From positions 274,959 to 338,958 of the forward strand of contig JADANN010000072.1 of the NCBI GenBank assembly GCA_018806985.1: DNA of 64,000 bases, written 5' to 3'. Shown piece by piece: positions 31,536 to 42,200 of this stretch. This DNA is from Angiostrongylus vasorum. Taxonomy: Eukaryota; Nematoda; Chromadorea; Rhabditida; Metastrongylidae. The notes under the pieces are model-generated. The model was not told the DNA's origin and made no database searches. It saw only the letters and a program-made list of their open reading frames with translations. The translations under genes were made by a program, and so were the position numbers. The first letter of the stretch is position 1; each line of letters opens with the position of its first letter.

Positions 31536-34500
31536 ATGCGTCGAACTGGTGATGGTGGAGCCTTTCCAGAATCAAATGGTCTTCACGAGGACTCTGATGC
31601 AAAATTTGAAAGAAAGACACAGGAAAAGATAGAATTGGCGTTCAGCGAAAGGTATGACATAAAGAATGGAACGTACCAAGCGCCACCCGTCTTAGTCGAA
31701 ACACGTGGTCAGGTTGGTCCTCTTTCAACGTCAATTGCTTTCTGTCATTTTAGAGTCTACCCATTTCTAAGATGTTTGCATGTTGTTTCGGCTGCTACCT
31801 AAACATTTCTTCTTCTTTCTGAATGTCGTAGAATGCTATTCGAGTCGATTCTCCATGCATTGTTGGGGACGTCCGGGCTAATGTGTCCTCACTTGGACTA
31901 GAGGAGAGCGTTAGCGAAAAGGGTCGAACAACAGTCATTACTTCCCGATCAACGGAATCGCTAACTCTTGCCCACCCCCTCTCACCCAGTTACAGTTACA
32001 GATACACATTCTTGAAACATATTAAAATTGTAACAACTGGGAGACGATTAGCATGAACCCTGCGCAAGAATTCTTGGATCGTTCTAAATTTTTGCCAATC
32101 ACATGGCAAATAGATTGAAATGAGAATATAATATTTAATACTCATGGTTTTGGTCTTTTAAGAATGCACTCTTACATCACATGCATTGGCGCCCAGTGGT
32201 TTACCAGCTTGTCGTGGTGCGATGTTCGGCGAGATATTCATTCAAATAGCATTACCCAAGCTCAAAGGAGTTCAAATTTCCATACGGAAGCCACAACTAA
32301 GAGTAAATCAACGTTTTCGTTGCCGCAGTCCTTCAATATCTTGAGTATGTCGGCTGTTGTCCGATGAAACAAAATGTGAGCTGAGATGTTAGCAGCCGCA
32401 TCGCACAACCACAAATTCCATAAAGCTCTAAAAAAGCTTCCGGCGTTGACCAATCCCTGAGGGATACGCCACGCATTCGATTTCATAAAGTGTCGTTGGA
32501 GATGACTGAACGCATATCTGGCCTTTATAATGGCTCGCGGTGACCTACCGATCTATTGAGCCAGTGCTGCTATCCTCCTAGACAAGTCTGGTACCAATTT
32601 GCCGACGCCGGAGGGATGGAAGGCTTGGTGAGCCATGGGCGCGGGGATCGATTCCACACGTGTGTCGCAGTGGCGTCTCCAACCACTGCGCCACACGCGC
32701 CACAAAATCCATAACGTACGTTTTTTGTCGGTGCCGACCAAAGCGTAGGGGAGAAAATGGTTTTAATACCAAGGTACTTGTTCTTAAGGGACAAGGCGTT
32801 CATGTCCTGAAACACCATAATATGATGAAATCTTGGTTATTTCCAGGATGACGTGATTGGTGTTGCACCTCCAACAGTACACAATGAAAAAAAAGAATTT
32901 CGAACTCTTCGCATAGGGAGAATTAGCTGAGGTGATCGGATTTCGAGTGTTGGTTTCATTTACATTGTGGTACGCTCTTATCTACTTTTAATAATGTAGC
33001 AAAAAAAGACTTCCATTGTTGTTTGATGGCGGAAGGGATAATACAGAAATGAATTAAAGCGTAGATGAGGCTTCTTCGTTTGGTAAATAACGCTGAACAC
33101 CTGTTTACGAAGGCTTTGAGGCCTTACTAAGTCAGGATTAGCACTTAACATTGCAAGAGTGGTAACTTATGTATGCTTACAATTTTAGCAGTAAAAGGCG
33201 ATTGGGTTCACATTCTACGGGAATAATCCACTATCCCGATAGAAATTGTCACGTGTTAGGAATCATAACTTTAGATCGTTGCGAAGTGTTTGGACGATAT
33301 AACTTTTTTCACTTTTAGGAATTCACCAGCATCACGTTAACGCCACCTAATACACCGGCTTCTGCTGCAAGCGTTGATCAACTTTTTGCAAACATTCTCT
33401 ACCCACTTACGAGGAACCAAGGAGAGCCAACCATGAAAGCTTCACCATCGCCTATGTCCCCATGGTTGAGTCCCGCCGTGAGACGCAACACGTTGAATAC
33501 GTCCACTGGCCATCTAACCATGGATTCTACCCAACGAAAGTCTTTTCTGACCAATCTTAGACCTAATTTCAACGTTAATGGCAATACGTCGGCCCCTCAA
33601 CACCAACTTTCTGTTCATACTGCGCCACCAAACACCAACAACTCTCAGGAATGTGCATCTCGTCCTGCTCGACGTTACCAATACTGGGGTCGTCTCCTGA
33701 AAGCGGTTAGTAAAACTGCATAGTGAAAAACTATGTTACGTAAAGGTCCCGTTCAGAGACGTCGTCGTCCGTTTTGTCGATTTTGCTATGACCGTTACGT
33801 GTATATGTGCTTGGACTTAATTCGTTCGATTCCATCACCGAAGGATCGTGGAATCTGGCATGAACATAACATGAAAGAACGCGGGGTTGTTACGTGAGTT
33901 ACCACTTAGATAATAACTCAACTTAGGTTAATCTAACGTAGTCTCGACCATTGGGTTCCGAACAATCTTTCTGATCTAAATGTTCTTCATTCTTTTCGTA
34001 AATAGGGTTATCTGGCTTAAATTCACTATATCTTATTATGGGTATTGTGCAACTTGTCGTTGATCATGGCGACCAAATATTGTCTCTCTTACAAATATTA
34101 TTGAGTTGTAGCGGAAATATGAATAGGAACAAAGTCTCTACTCTTACTTTTACAGTGTTCATTGTTAGCTCCATCTGTTGAAGTGACAGAAGATGACTGA
34201 ACTATGTTATTTTAAATGCAACCATAATGATGCTGGGATGTTTGCAAAACTTCTGACCTCAGCTCTCTGCGGTGAGGATCGAACACGCCATTACCATTTC
34301 CGTGGGTTAATGCGTCCACCACGACACCATGCGGGTCCTTCGTTTCTCCTGTCTCTCAGCTAGTTTTCTATCCAGCAGTGTCATCAGCAATCACCTGACA
34401 ACGGGATTTGAGCTCCCGAGATCAGTGAGCTGATGACTAGTAGATTGCAGATCAGCTGAAAGAAAAACGAAACAAAAAACGGTCATGATGTGGTAGTGAA

Positions 34501-35259
34501 CGCGTCAGTCTCCTGAAAGAGTAACAACGACGTTCGATCCCCACCGCAAACACCTGCGGTCTAGAGTTTTGCAAATATCACATCATCATTATGATTGTAT
34601 TCCACATAATACCGTCCCGTAAAAAATGTAGTAGGCAGCAAATAAACAGTTAAAATCATGTTATGTTACCCTGAATATGGGCACATGTGGCGCATTGCTC
34701 GTGGGCGCCCTGCAATACACATGGGATCGATTCCCATACGCTGGCCCACCAAGCGTACCCTAAGTAGAATGGCACTAGTGGACAGAAAATTGGTGGACAT
34801 CCCTCCGGGGTCGGGAAATTGGTATCAGACTTGTCTTGGAGGAGAGCAGCAGTGGCTCAATAGATCGGCAGGCCACCGCGAGTCATTGTAAAGGCCAGAT
34901 ATGCGTTCAGTCACCTTCAAACGATTCTTAATGAAGTCAATGTACTTACATGAGGCATCTATAAGGGATTGACCAACACCTAGAGCACCTTTAGCTTCTT
35001 TTTACCCTAGTTACTAACTCACATCGTCACCACAGTAGTCCTTTACAATCCGAATACTGTAAAGTCGTCTTTATTTGAGCTTATTTACTTCACGTTTCAC
35101 AAATTGATTGTTCTTCTACACGCTTTTCTTGGTTACAGGTGTCCTCATCTTTACGCATATAAGTGCACTCACTGTGGAGCCACCAAGCATTCTGCACACA
35201 CTGACGACTACTGCCCGATTAACCGCAGATGCCAGGGCAGGAAAAATCCTGACAATTAG
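31536..35259 (+). CDS. nos: Nanos homologue, four coding exons
   Basis: Exons 31536-31712, 33319-33705, 33757-33893 and 35139-35259 join in consistent phases (0, 0, 2) to give about 273 residues. That is close to small nematode Nanos proteins. Nanos is an RNA-binding translational repressor that works with Pumilio/PUF proteins in germ cells. The C-terminus has the two CCHC knuckles. The first runs from FCRFC through WHEH to VVTC, ending on the exon 3-4 junction. The second is YKCTHCGATKHSAHTDDYCP, the family signature. The spacer in the first knuckle is longer than in the fly protein. The N-terminal half is Ser/Thr/Asn/Pro-rich and probably disordered. Intron 2 is 51 bp. Introns 1 and 3 hold SINE-A and SINE-B insertions. 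The ATG at 31491 is in frame, but 31536 is preferred because of the nearby splice acceptor. Family assignment is firm. The exact start, and possible extra exons in intron 1, are less sure. Confidence 0.85.
31740..31870 (-). repeat. SINE-E fragment in nanos intron 1
   Basis: GTTTCGGCTGCT and GTCGTAGAATGCTATTCGAGTCGATTCTCC match the middle of the family. Confidence 0.4.
32428..32715 (-). repeat. SINE-A copy in nanos intron 1
   Basis: Full-length - strand copy: CGGCGTTGACCAATCCCTGAG at the left and GTCTCCAACCACTGCGCCAC at the head. A small SINE-C head fragment lies just upstream at about 32190-32270. Confidence 0.65.
34205..34650. repeat. SINE-B foldback in nanos intron 3
   Basis: 34215-34430 is the - unit and 34440-34650 the + unit, with GTGGTAGTGAACGCGTC and GTTCGATCCCCACCGC (A and B boxes). 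They meet head to head. Confidence 0.6.
34660..35010 (+). repeat. SINE-A copy in nanos intron 3
   Basis: GGCGCATTGCTCGTGGGCGCC and GGGATCGATTCCC form the tRNA-like head. TCGGGAAATTGGTATCAGAC and GGGATTGACCAACACC mark the body and end. Confidence 0.65.
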
Positions 35260-35479
35260 TGTTTTCTTTCTTCTTATTTCTTCTTTCCTTTCGGAATTCA
35301 TCGGGTCTTATACATTTATCATCACACTTGCTGTGGTTAATGCCTGAAGTATACATTTTCTCGCTGTCAATTTATCTTTCTCAATCACTACAACCTTAGC
35401 AATATCTCATTCTCATTTGTTCCTGGATTTCTGTGCTTAGAAGCCGTAGTAGCAGTTATTTCCTTACTTATTTTATTTG

Positions 35480-36690
35480 TACAGTGATGTCCAATGTAAA
35501 CGATTATTTGTTGTTTTACTGTTAAACATACACAACGTTGTTACTACACTCAATTCACAAAAGCTGGCGTTCCGGCGATTTCGCCTCATCCACAGCCTGG
35601 AAGGGTCAATCGATTGGAATCTAGTCAGCCAAAGATCACCAGAATCTACACAGAAGAATCCCGAAACCCAGATTTCAATCGTGTTGCAAACAAACTAGCT
35701 TCGTCGAGCATTTACCGCTTACTACGAGTATTCTACTAAGTATTTGACGCGGCGATCAACCGCACATAGTTCACTTGGATGGGTAATTCCTCCCTCTCAC
35801 GTTAGAATTTCAGGCTGAGATATTATGTGAGATCAAGCGGGATACTGAGACATTCATCCGTGCTATTCATTTTTTTGGTTCTTGGAATTTATCCGAAATG
35901 CTTCGAGAGTTTTGTGCTCTGATGTTTCCGATTCCTGCACAAGGATGGTAAGTTCTATTTCAAAATCTCCGTCGTTTCAGTGTTTTATGTGCGTCTAGTG
36001 GATTATTTAGCTCAACTTCAAACCTGCGGTCCCAGTGTTCTTTCATACAGATGCAGTGTGGTTTACTCGTTTCGCCGATATATTCGTCCAAGGTCGAGTA
36101 AACCGTTCCCGAGCTCATGCGGTCGCCGTTTCTACTGAGGAGACGTATTATCCAATTTTGTATTGTACATAGAGGGTCGCGCCTTGCTCCGGGGTCTGAG
36201 GCGCTGTTCAAATACACGTGGGATCATCGTCTGCGCCCAATGCCTAACAAGGCTTCCATCCCTCCGGGATTGGTAAATTGGTACCAGGCTTGTCTGAAAG
36301 GATAGTAGCACTGGCTCGATACATTGGTAGGCCACCGCATTCATTCACCTGCAACGATGCTTTAAGAAGTCGAAGGCATGGTGCATCGCTCAGGGATAGA
36401 CCAAAGCCGAGAGCTTCACCATACTTTACATAGAGGATCACTCAGGCGATTACGAACTAACTAGCGTCTTACAGTGTTTGGTATTTCGGTCACTGCTGCA
36501 GAATTCTCTATAGACTGGGACTTCTTAAGCAACGCGTTGTAGCCGCAATTGTTTCGTTGGACATAAAGGCCAGGATAAATGGCACCTTATTCTTAGTAAT
36601 ATCACAGTTTAAGGGCTTGGTTTTTTCTCTATCCTTGTCCCGAAGAGCTACCGTTTCGCAGATCACTTTTTATCCTAGACATTATGTCTC
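35480..36690 (-). mobile_element. Old PLE fragment, interrupted by a SINE
   Basis: The tail at about 35500-35660 keeps a decayed stem-loop module. 36217-35960 on the - strand retains GDRMSSGTVY...DEYIGETSKP, the GIY-YIG region. The match resumes at 36437-36690 with the upstream linker. A SINE-A at 36176-36426 splits it. Divergence is high and stops are frequent. Confidence 0.65.
36176..36426 (+). repeat. SINE-A inserted in a PLE, with TSD
   Basis: TACATAGAGG at 36166-36175 is repeated at 36427-36436, a 10-bp target-site duplication. The head is degraded (GCGCCTTGCTCCGGGG), the body standard (TTGGTAAATTGGTACCAGGC), and the end is GGATAGACCAAAGCCGAGAG. Because the host PLE reads through the site, the ends of the SINE are exact here. 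Confidence 0.75.
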
Positions 36691-37082
36691 TGCTGGGGTT
36701 GCTCACTACTGTTTAGGGGATGTGGCAAGACTCAGCCCCTAGTCCATGTAGGTTTCTATTCAAGAACTCACCTCATTATTGGCCAACAAATTATCATGTT
36801 TTCCACTGATTAGTACGTTAATACGATTAAGTGCTTATATAAATGTGAACGGATAAAAAATTATAGGAAATCTACTAGCTTCTCATGAACTTCGGGAAGA
36901 CTTCACAGAGGTTTCAGGTCTTCTCCTGGGATTTGTTATTGATTACAAGAATACTACATCTTCTAAGACTTAGGTGATGCTTCAAAAAAATAGTCTAAGC
37001 CCCTCAGGCAGTACTCATTCTGTTCCTACATGTCCTGCAAACATTTGTTTGTTCTCTCCGCGTGATTACGACTCTTACACAC

Positions 37083-38653
37083 TGTTACGTCTAACGCTGT
37101 ATTCCCATGAGAGTCGTTCGTTGTTGTTCTCTTTCACGATGGGTTCAACCTCAGTTGGTTTAACCATTTCTTTCTTTAGTTGTAGTAATTACTATAGGTT
37201 ACTGCTCAGTTGTCGTCAGCAATGAAACGTTGACGAAAAGATTTCGATCGTCTGTCAACTTTTCCATTGGGACTTCGTGTCATTTTCAATGGTTTAACCC
37301 TAATAGATCCGTTGAAGGGACGCTTCATTGTTTTAAAAGGTTGTGTCATCTTCGTATGTAAGCTTTTCTTAGTCAATCAAGGTCTGCTTCTTGAAGAGTG
37401 ACTGGTCCATTCGTGCTGTACTTCGTACTTTGCACTATATTTCCTATCGGCAATACGATAACGATAACTACTCATGTTCTTTGCGTAATTGATTGGCCAT
37501 GGAACTTGTTTTCTTTAGTTTGGCAGCTGTGGTCATCTTTTTCATAGTGTAGTTGTTTCTTAATATTCACGAATATGCATTTATGTAGTATACATGGATA
37601 CTTGGATAGACCGTCTTCAGTGGTTGTGCGGACCCCAGCATAGCTTCCCTTTCTTCGGTGTTCTGCTGGGTTAGTCACTGTGCTACCCTGGAGTCCCGAG
37701 ATCAGCTAGGGCCAAAGTCTTCCCCCGGTCGTACCACAGGCAGTCGCCACGATTGTGGATCAGAGGGAGATTTGCCACCATGCGGCTAGTTTGATACCAA
37801 GACGGTGGTGGATCCTGGTATTGATGTACTCTCAGCTGGGCTTCGTGGTGGAAACGCCGGACTCGTTCTTAGCTTGGAAGGCCCTGCTTGGGATGAATTT
37901 CCCCGTTGCACATCGCATCCCAACACCAAGGAACACCTCCCAGCTACAATGAGACGGTAAACCGTTGAGAGGACTATTGTGGTATATTGATGGCAAAGCA
38001 GAAGAGTACATGATGTACTGGAGGCGTAAGTGTGCAGTTCTTTTTCAACTTTGACTTTACTTACATCTGATCATCGAGAACTTCTAGTTAGACCATCTTT
38101 CTGAGGTCGTCGCTAGCTAATCTGTTAGTTTGTTTCTGGTTTATATCTAAATAACATTTCACCATTCGTACTAGTATGTTCATCCAAATATGGTCCCTTC
38201 AACTGGCTGGAAGCCATATCGCTGTAGTACTTTTGTTATCGTATTTACTGAACTAGTATTGATCCGTTTCAGTCACAAACACTTGATCTCACCGCTCTTA
38301 TCTTCACTATCCTGGCTTCCCATGACTCCAGAGGATCCATATTGAAAGCTGATTGACGAACCACGTAGGATTTCAAAAGAGAACATACTGTAGGACACGG
38401 CTGTATCTAGTTCACCTGCGCTTTGATTCTTCCTTTGGCAAGAACTTCCATAGTTGCCTCCTGTGATCTACTGGTTTGCTCTCTGTCTTCGTCGTTCTTT
38501 ACAAGCCGATTAAAATTTATATGTATGGACATTTGATACGATGCATCAATAGTAGTTGTGTTTAGTTGCGTCAGGTCAGGATCAGCATGCTGTCGCGGCT
38601 CGCACTTGGGACCAAATTTTTTCGGTGAGTTTTCCAAGTATCTAAGGCAGTTA
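37083..38653 (-). CDS. Possible unrecognised gene, - strand exons
   Basis: The best exon is 38407-38653. It is preceded on the - strand by a CCTTAG acceptor, open throughout (SPKKFGPKCEPRQHADPDL...NFNRLVKNDEDREQTSRS), and followed by CAG and GTGAAC as donor. Farther down are a basic open stretch at about 37370-37215 (MKRPFNGSIRVKPLKMTRS and more) and a terminal-looking stretch at about 37185-37085 (PTEVEPIVKENNNERLSWEY) ending in a stop. Composition is coding-like. The phases could not be joined without conflict, a SINE-C lies between them, and no family is recognised, so the linkage is speculative. Confidence 0.25.
37600..37985 (-). repeat. SINE-C copy
   Basis: GAGTCCCGAGATCAGC, GTGGATCAGAGGGAGATTTGCCACC and AGGAACACCTCCCAGCTAC, read in reverse, match the 57.5-kb copy along its full length. 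Confidence 0.65.
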
Positions 38654-39253
38654 CCTTATTGTTAAAATATTAATATTGCTTAAAAACTCAGCATTGTAAA
38701 TTTGTTGCTGAAGAAAGCGCGTTTCTGCTGCAGTTTCTTTTGTAGTTTCGTGTTTTCTTTCTTTTTTCATTGGAGGTCTGAATACTAGTGTATTGTAATT
38801 CTCTCTAAGTTTTGGTTTTGAGTGATTCCTGTTGGCGATGGAAGCAATTAAATCAATGAGTGCACTTCCTTATATTAACCTATTTGTTGTTTACTATCTT
38901 CTCATTGTTGATAGATTATGCACAGCGAGGACCATCCCCGGGAGGATCTCTCGGGCGAAAAAGTGGTTCAAAATTTGCATCCGAAGGAAAGTGCTGAAGG
39001 AGAGGAGGGACATTTTGGGATGCTCGTGAAAACAGTAAGAATAAGGATTCATACCAGAAGTACGGAGTTCTTCGCATAACTTGGAGTGAAACCCAGATTG
39101 GGTTCCTATGACGGCCGAAAGTACCAGGGGAAGTTCCCATTGTTTTCCGCTCGCGTTACTGAATGATTATTGAGGTTACAGATTATATGGCTGAAGTTTT
39201 GGTTTGGTTTAGAATAACTACTGAGGAAAATCAGATTTAATCCATCTTTTCAG

Positions 39254-42200
39254 CACCCTTCATTCGACCCTTTTCGGCGACGATATCGCTTAACCAAGGT
39301 GTGCAGTGTGATTGGCGGATTTCTTGTTATTTATCGGATTGCTCACTTCACTTTGTTTCGAGTTGATATCCGTTTTTTTCCAGGAAGCATTAAGCTCGAA
39401 AATCAAGGTGATGTGGCTGTTATTACTATGAATATCGCAAATATGAAGGTACCAATACTAATCAGGCCAAAGTACATATCAGTTTCCACGCACACGCTTC
39501 TTTAGGAGAACGTTCTGAACGAAGCTTTAGCCGGAGAGCTTCAGGCGGCGTTTGAAAAGGTTTAGTCTACTCACTTACTTTTACTTTGCTTTATTTCCAA
39601 CCAGTACAGTGTTTTCCGTTTTGTTCAGATAGAAAGGGATGACTCTGTAAAAGCTGTTGTGTTGATGTCAGGGAAGCCCGGAAGCTTCGTAGCTGGAGCT
39701 GATGTGGAGATGTTGAAGAAAGCAAAGAGTCCTGCGGACGGTGCCAATATTTCAATGTCTGTTCTAATGGTTTTCCTTACGTTTCTTTAGTATATCGAAA
39801 AGAGTACTTTTCTTTTTCAATGCGAGCACAAGAACAGTTCAACAAATTAGAACAGTCGAAAAAACCAATTGTAGCGGCTATTATGGGCAGCTGCATGGGT
39901 GGCGGTCTCGAATTGGCCATGGCATGTCATTATCGCATTGCAGTCAACGACAAGAAGACTCAACTAGCTTTGCCTGAAGTGAGTAGGATTTCTGGGTTTA
40001 CCATACATGTGGAGCTAATTTCTGACTAGTTGTGTATCTTCATTGCTTTTTTCTTGCTCTGAAAAACTATTTCTACAGGGAAACTGCGTAGCTCCTCCCA
40101 ACAGTTCACCGCCTCATCGTGGTTGAGAGGTGTTCCGGGGTGTTGAGCTGCGATGCTGAGAAGGAGTCCAACGTTTCCACTAGAAAATCCAGCTATGAGT
40201 AAACCAATACCAGGATTCACCACCGTCCTGGTATCAAACTAGGCACGTGGCGGCAAATCACGCTTTGATCCACAAGGGCGGCGACTGCTTGTGGTGGTGA
40301 CGGCTTAGGGCAGACTTCGGCTTGAGATTGACCTCGGAACTCCAGGGAACCACAATGGCTAAATCAGCAAAACACCGAAAAGGTGGAAATTATGCAAGGG
40401 TCTGCACAATCAGTGAACAAGGGCTATCCAAGTATCCAAGCAATTTGTAAACTGGGTAGCTGGATTAGTGAGTGCACAGTACGTTGTGGTAAAATGGTCA
40501 TTTTCGAAACATGGAAACAGTAAAAGATCTGATTATTGAATTACCACTGGGCATTTGATTAGATTGGAACCAGTACTGACCTATGTTTTAAACATTCAAT
40601 CATTCAGTATTTAACGCTACTCTGTGTTTTTATAACTGTATCGGGATAAAGAACTGTGCGGAGTCTCGTCCTTAACAATAACTTCGGATTGATTTCTCAG
40701 TGGTTATATTCAGGTCATGTTAGGTCTTTTACCTGGAGCTGGTGGAACACAACGTCTTCCACGTCTCGTCTCTATTCAGAACGCACTGGACATGATGCTT
40801 ACAGGGAAGAAAGTCAAAGCCGACAAGGTTATTTTAGCTTCGTAATACCTTAAATGTTGTTGAAGTGATGCTATGTAAAAATTGAGATACTGCGGTATCC
40901 TGAGGTGTTTGTATCAAGGGCATGGCGGAGAGAACCACTGCTTTCAAAATTCATTTAATTCTTTTTTAGGTCAAGTAGTCTAGAATCTTAACATCTGAGT
41001 TCTGGAAAGTTTTTACGCAATGAATTACATTAGCCATATTCTCTAGAACTCTTTGTTAAAATTTATATGCCTTCCTTAGCTCCAGTTATCTATTGTGACT
41101 GGGATCCTTTGTAATCAATGTTCTGTTTGGCCATCTATTCTAAATTTGAAGAGTTGCTATTTCGTAGGCGAAGAAAATCGGTCTCGTAGATTCAGTCATC
41201 CAACCACTTGGTGATGGTTTGGAGTCTGCTGTCATAACTACTCATAAGTACTTAGGAAAGGTTGCCGTAGACACTGCTCGACAATTGGGAAATGGGTCGT
41301 TGAAGATTAGTAGGCAACGTCCACTGATTGAAAACATTATGCAGAAGGTATTTCTTGCTCTTGGAATGTGCTAGATGCTCATTTTTTTTTGTTAGTGTGA
41401 TATTTGATAGTCGGAGTAGGACTCGATTCCGCTAGTTGTAGGTAATGACGAATTCATTCGTGCTGGAGAATGTGGTAATGAAAATGGCGAAAGATAAGGT
41501 AAGGTTGACAAATTTTTCCTGCTTAAGATGTCGAGGACGCGTGTAGCGCAGTGCTTAGACGGGCGTGCAGTACGCATAGGATCTATCCCACGTCCCAGGC
41601 TCATCAAGTGTTCTATCCATTCGGGGTTGGCAAATTGCTACCAGACTTTTCTGGGAGGATAGCAGCACTGGCTCGATACATCGTTAAGCCACAGTGAGTC
41701 ATTGTAAAAGCCAGATATCCACTAACTCACCTGCAGCGATGCTTAAGTCGAATGCATGGGTCATCACTCAGGGGTTTATCACCGCCAGAACCTTTATCCT
41801 TTATCCTTTTTTTCAAGATGCCAGGGATATACTGTCCTTTTAAGGTCTTAACAACGTAAATCCAAGAAATGCTATTCGACCACTTCGTTTAGTTATCTTT
41901 GCTTGAAGTTTTTCTTCTTCCGAAAACCACAGATATCTGGACTTTCGAAGTGTCTTAGGTAATGAAACAGACGGCAGGGAACTATCCAGCTCCTTTACGA
42001 ATTCTAGAAACAGTGCGTGCTGGTATCGTAAACGGACCATCTGAAGGATACAAGTGCGAGTCACAGGTAATATTTGTTATGAAATCGTAGTTTAAACGCT
42101 GTTACTGGGTACTTAAATGACTGCTGTAACTTCAGTGTTTTGGTGAACTTATGCATTCATATCAGTCAAAAGCTCTTATTGGGCTGTTCAACGGCTCTAC

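Noticed and set aside
32553..32851. Overlapping open frames in nanos intron 1
   Set aside because: They lie within a SINE-A copy and recur in other copies.
32846..32930. Possible extra nanos exon after TTTCCAG
   Set aside because: It is open for only 28 codons, no donor fits the phase, and skipping it leaves the nanos frame intact.
38838..39029. Candidate initiating exon for HADHA
   Set aside because: Neither this frame nor a short ATG stretch near 39020 gives the one-base phase that exon 39254-39298 requires.
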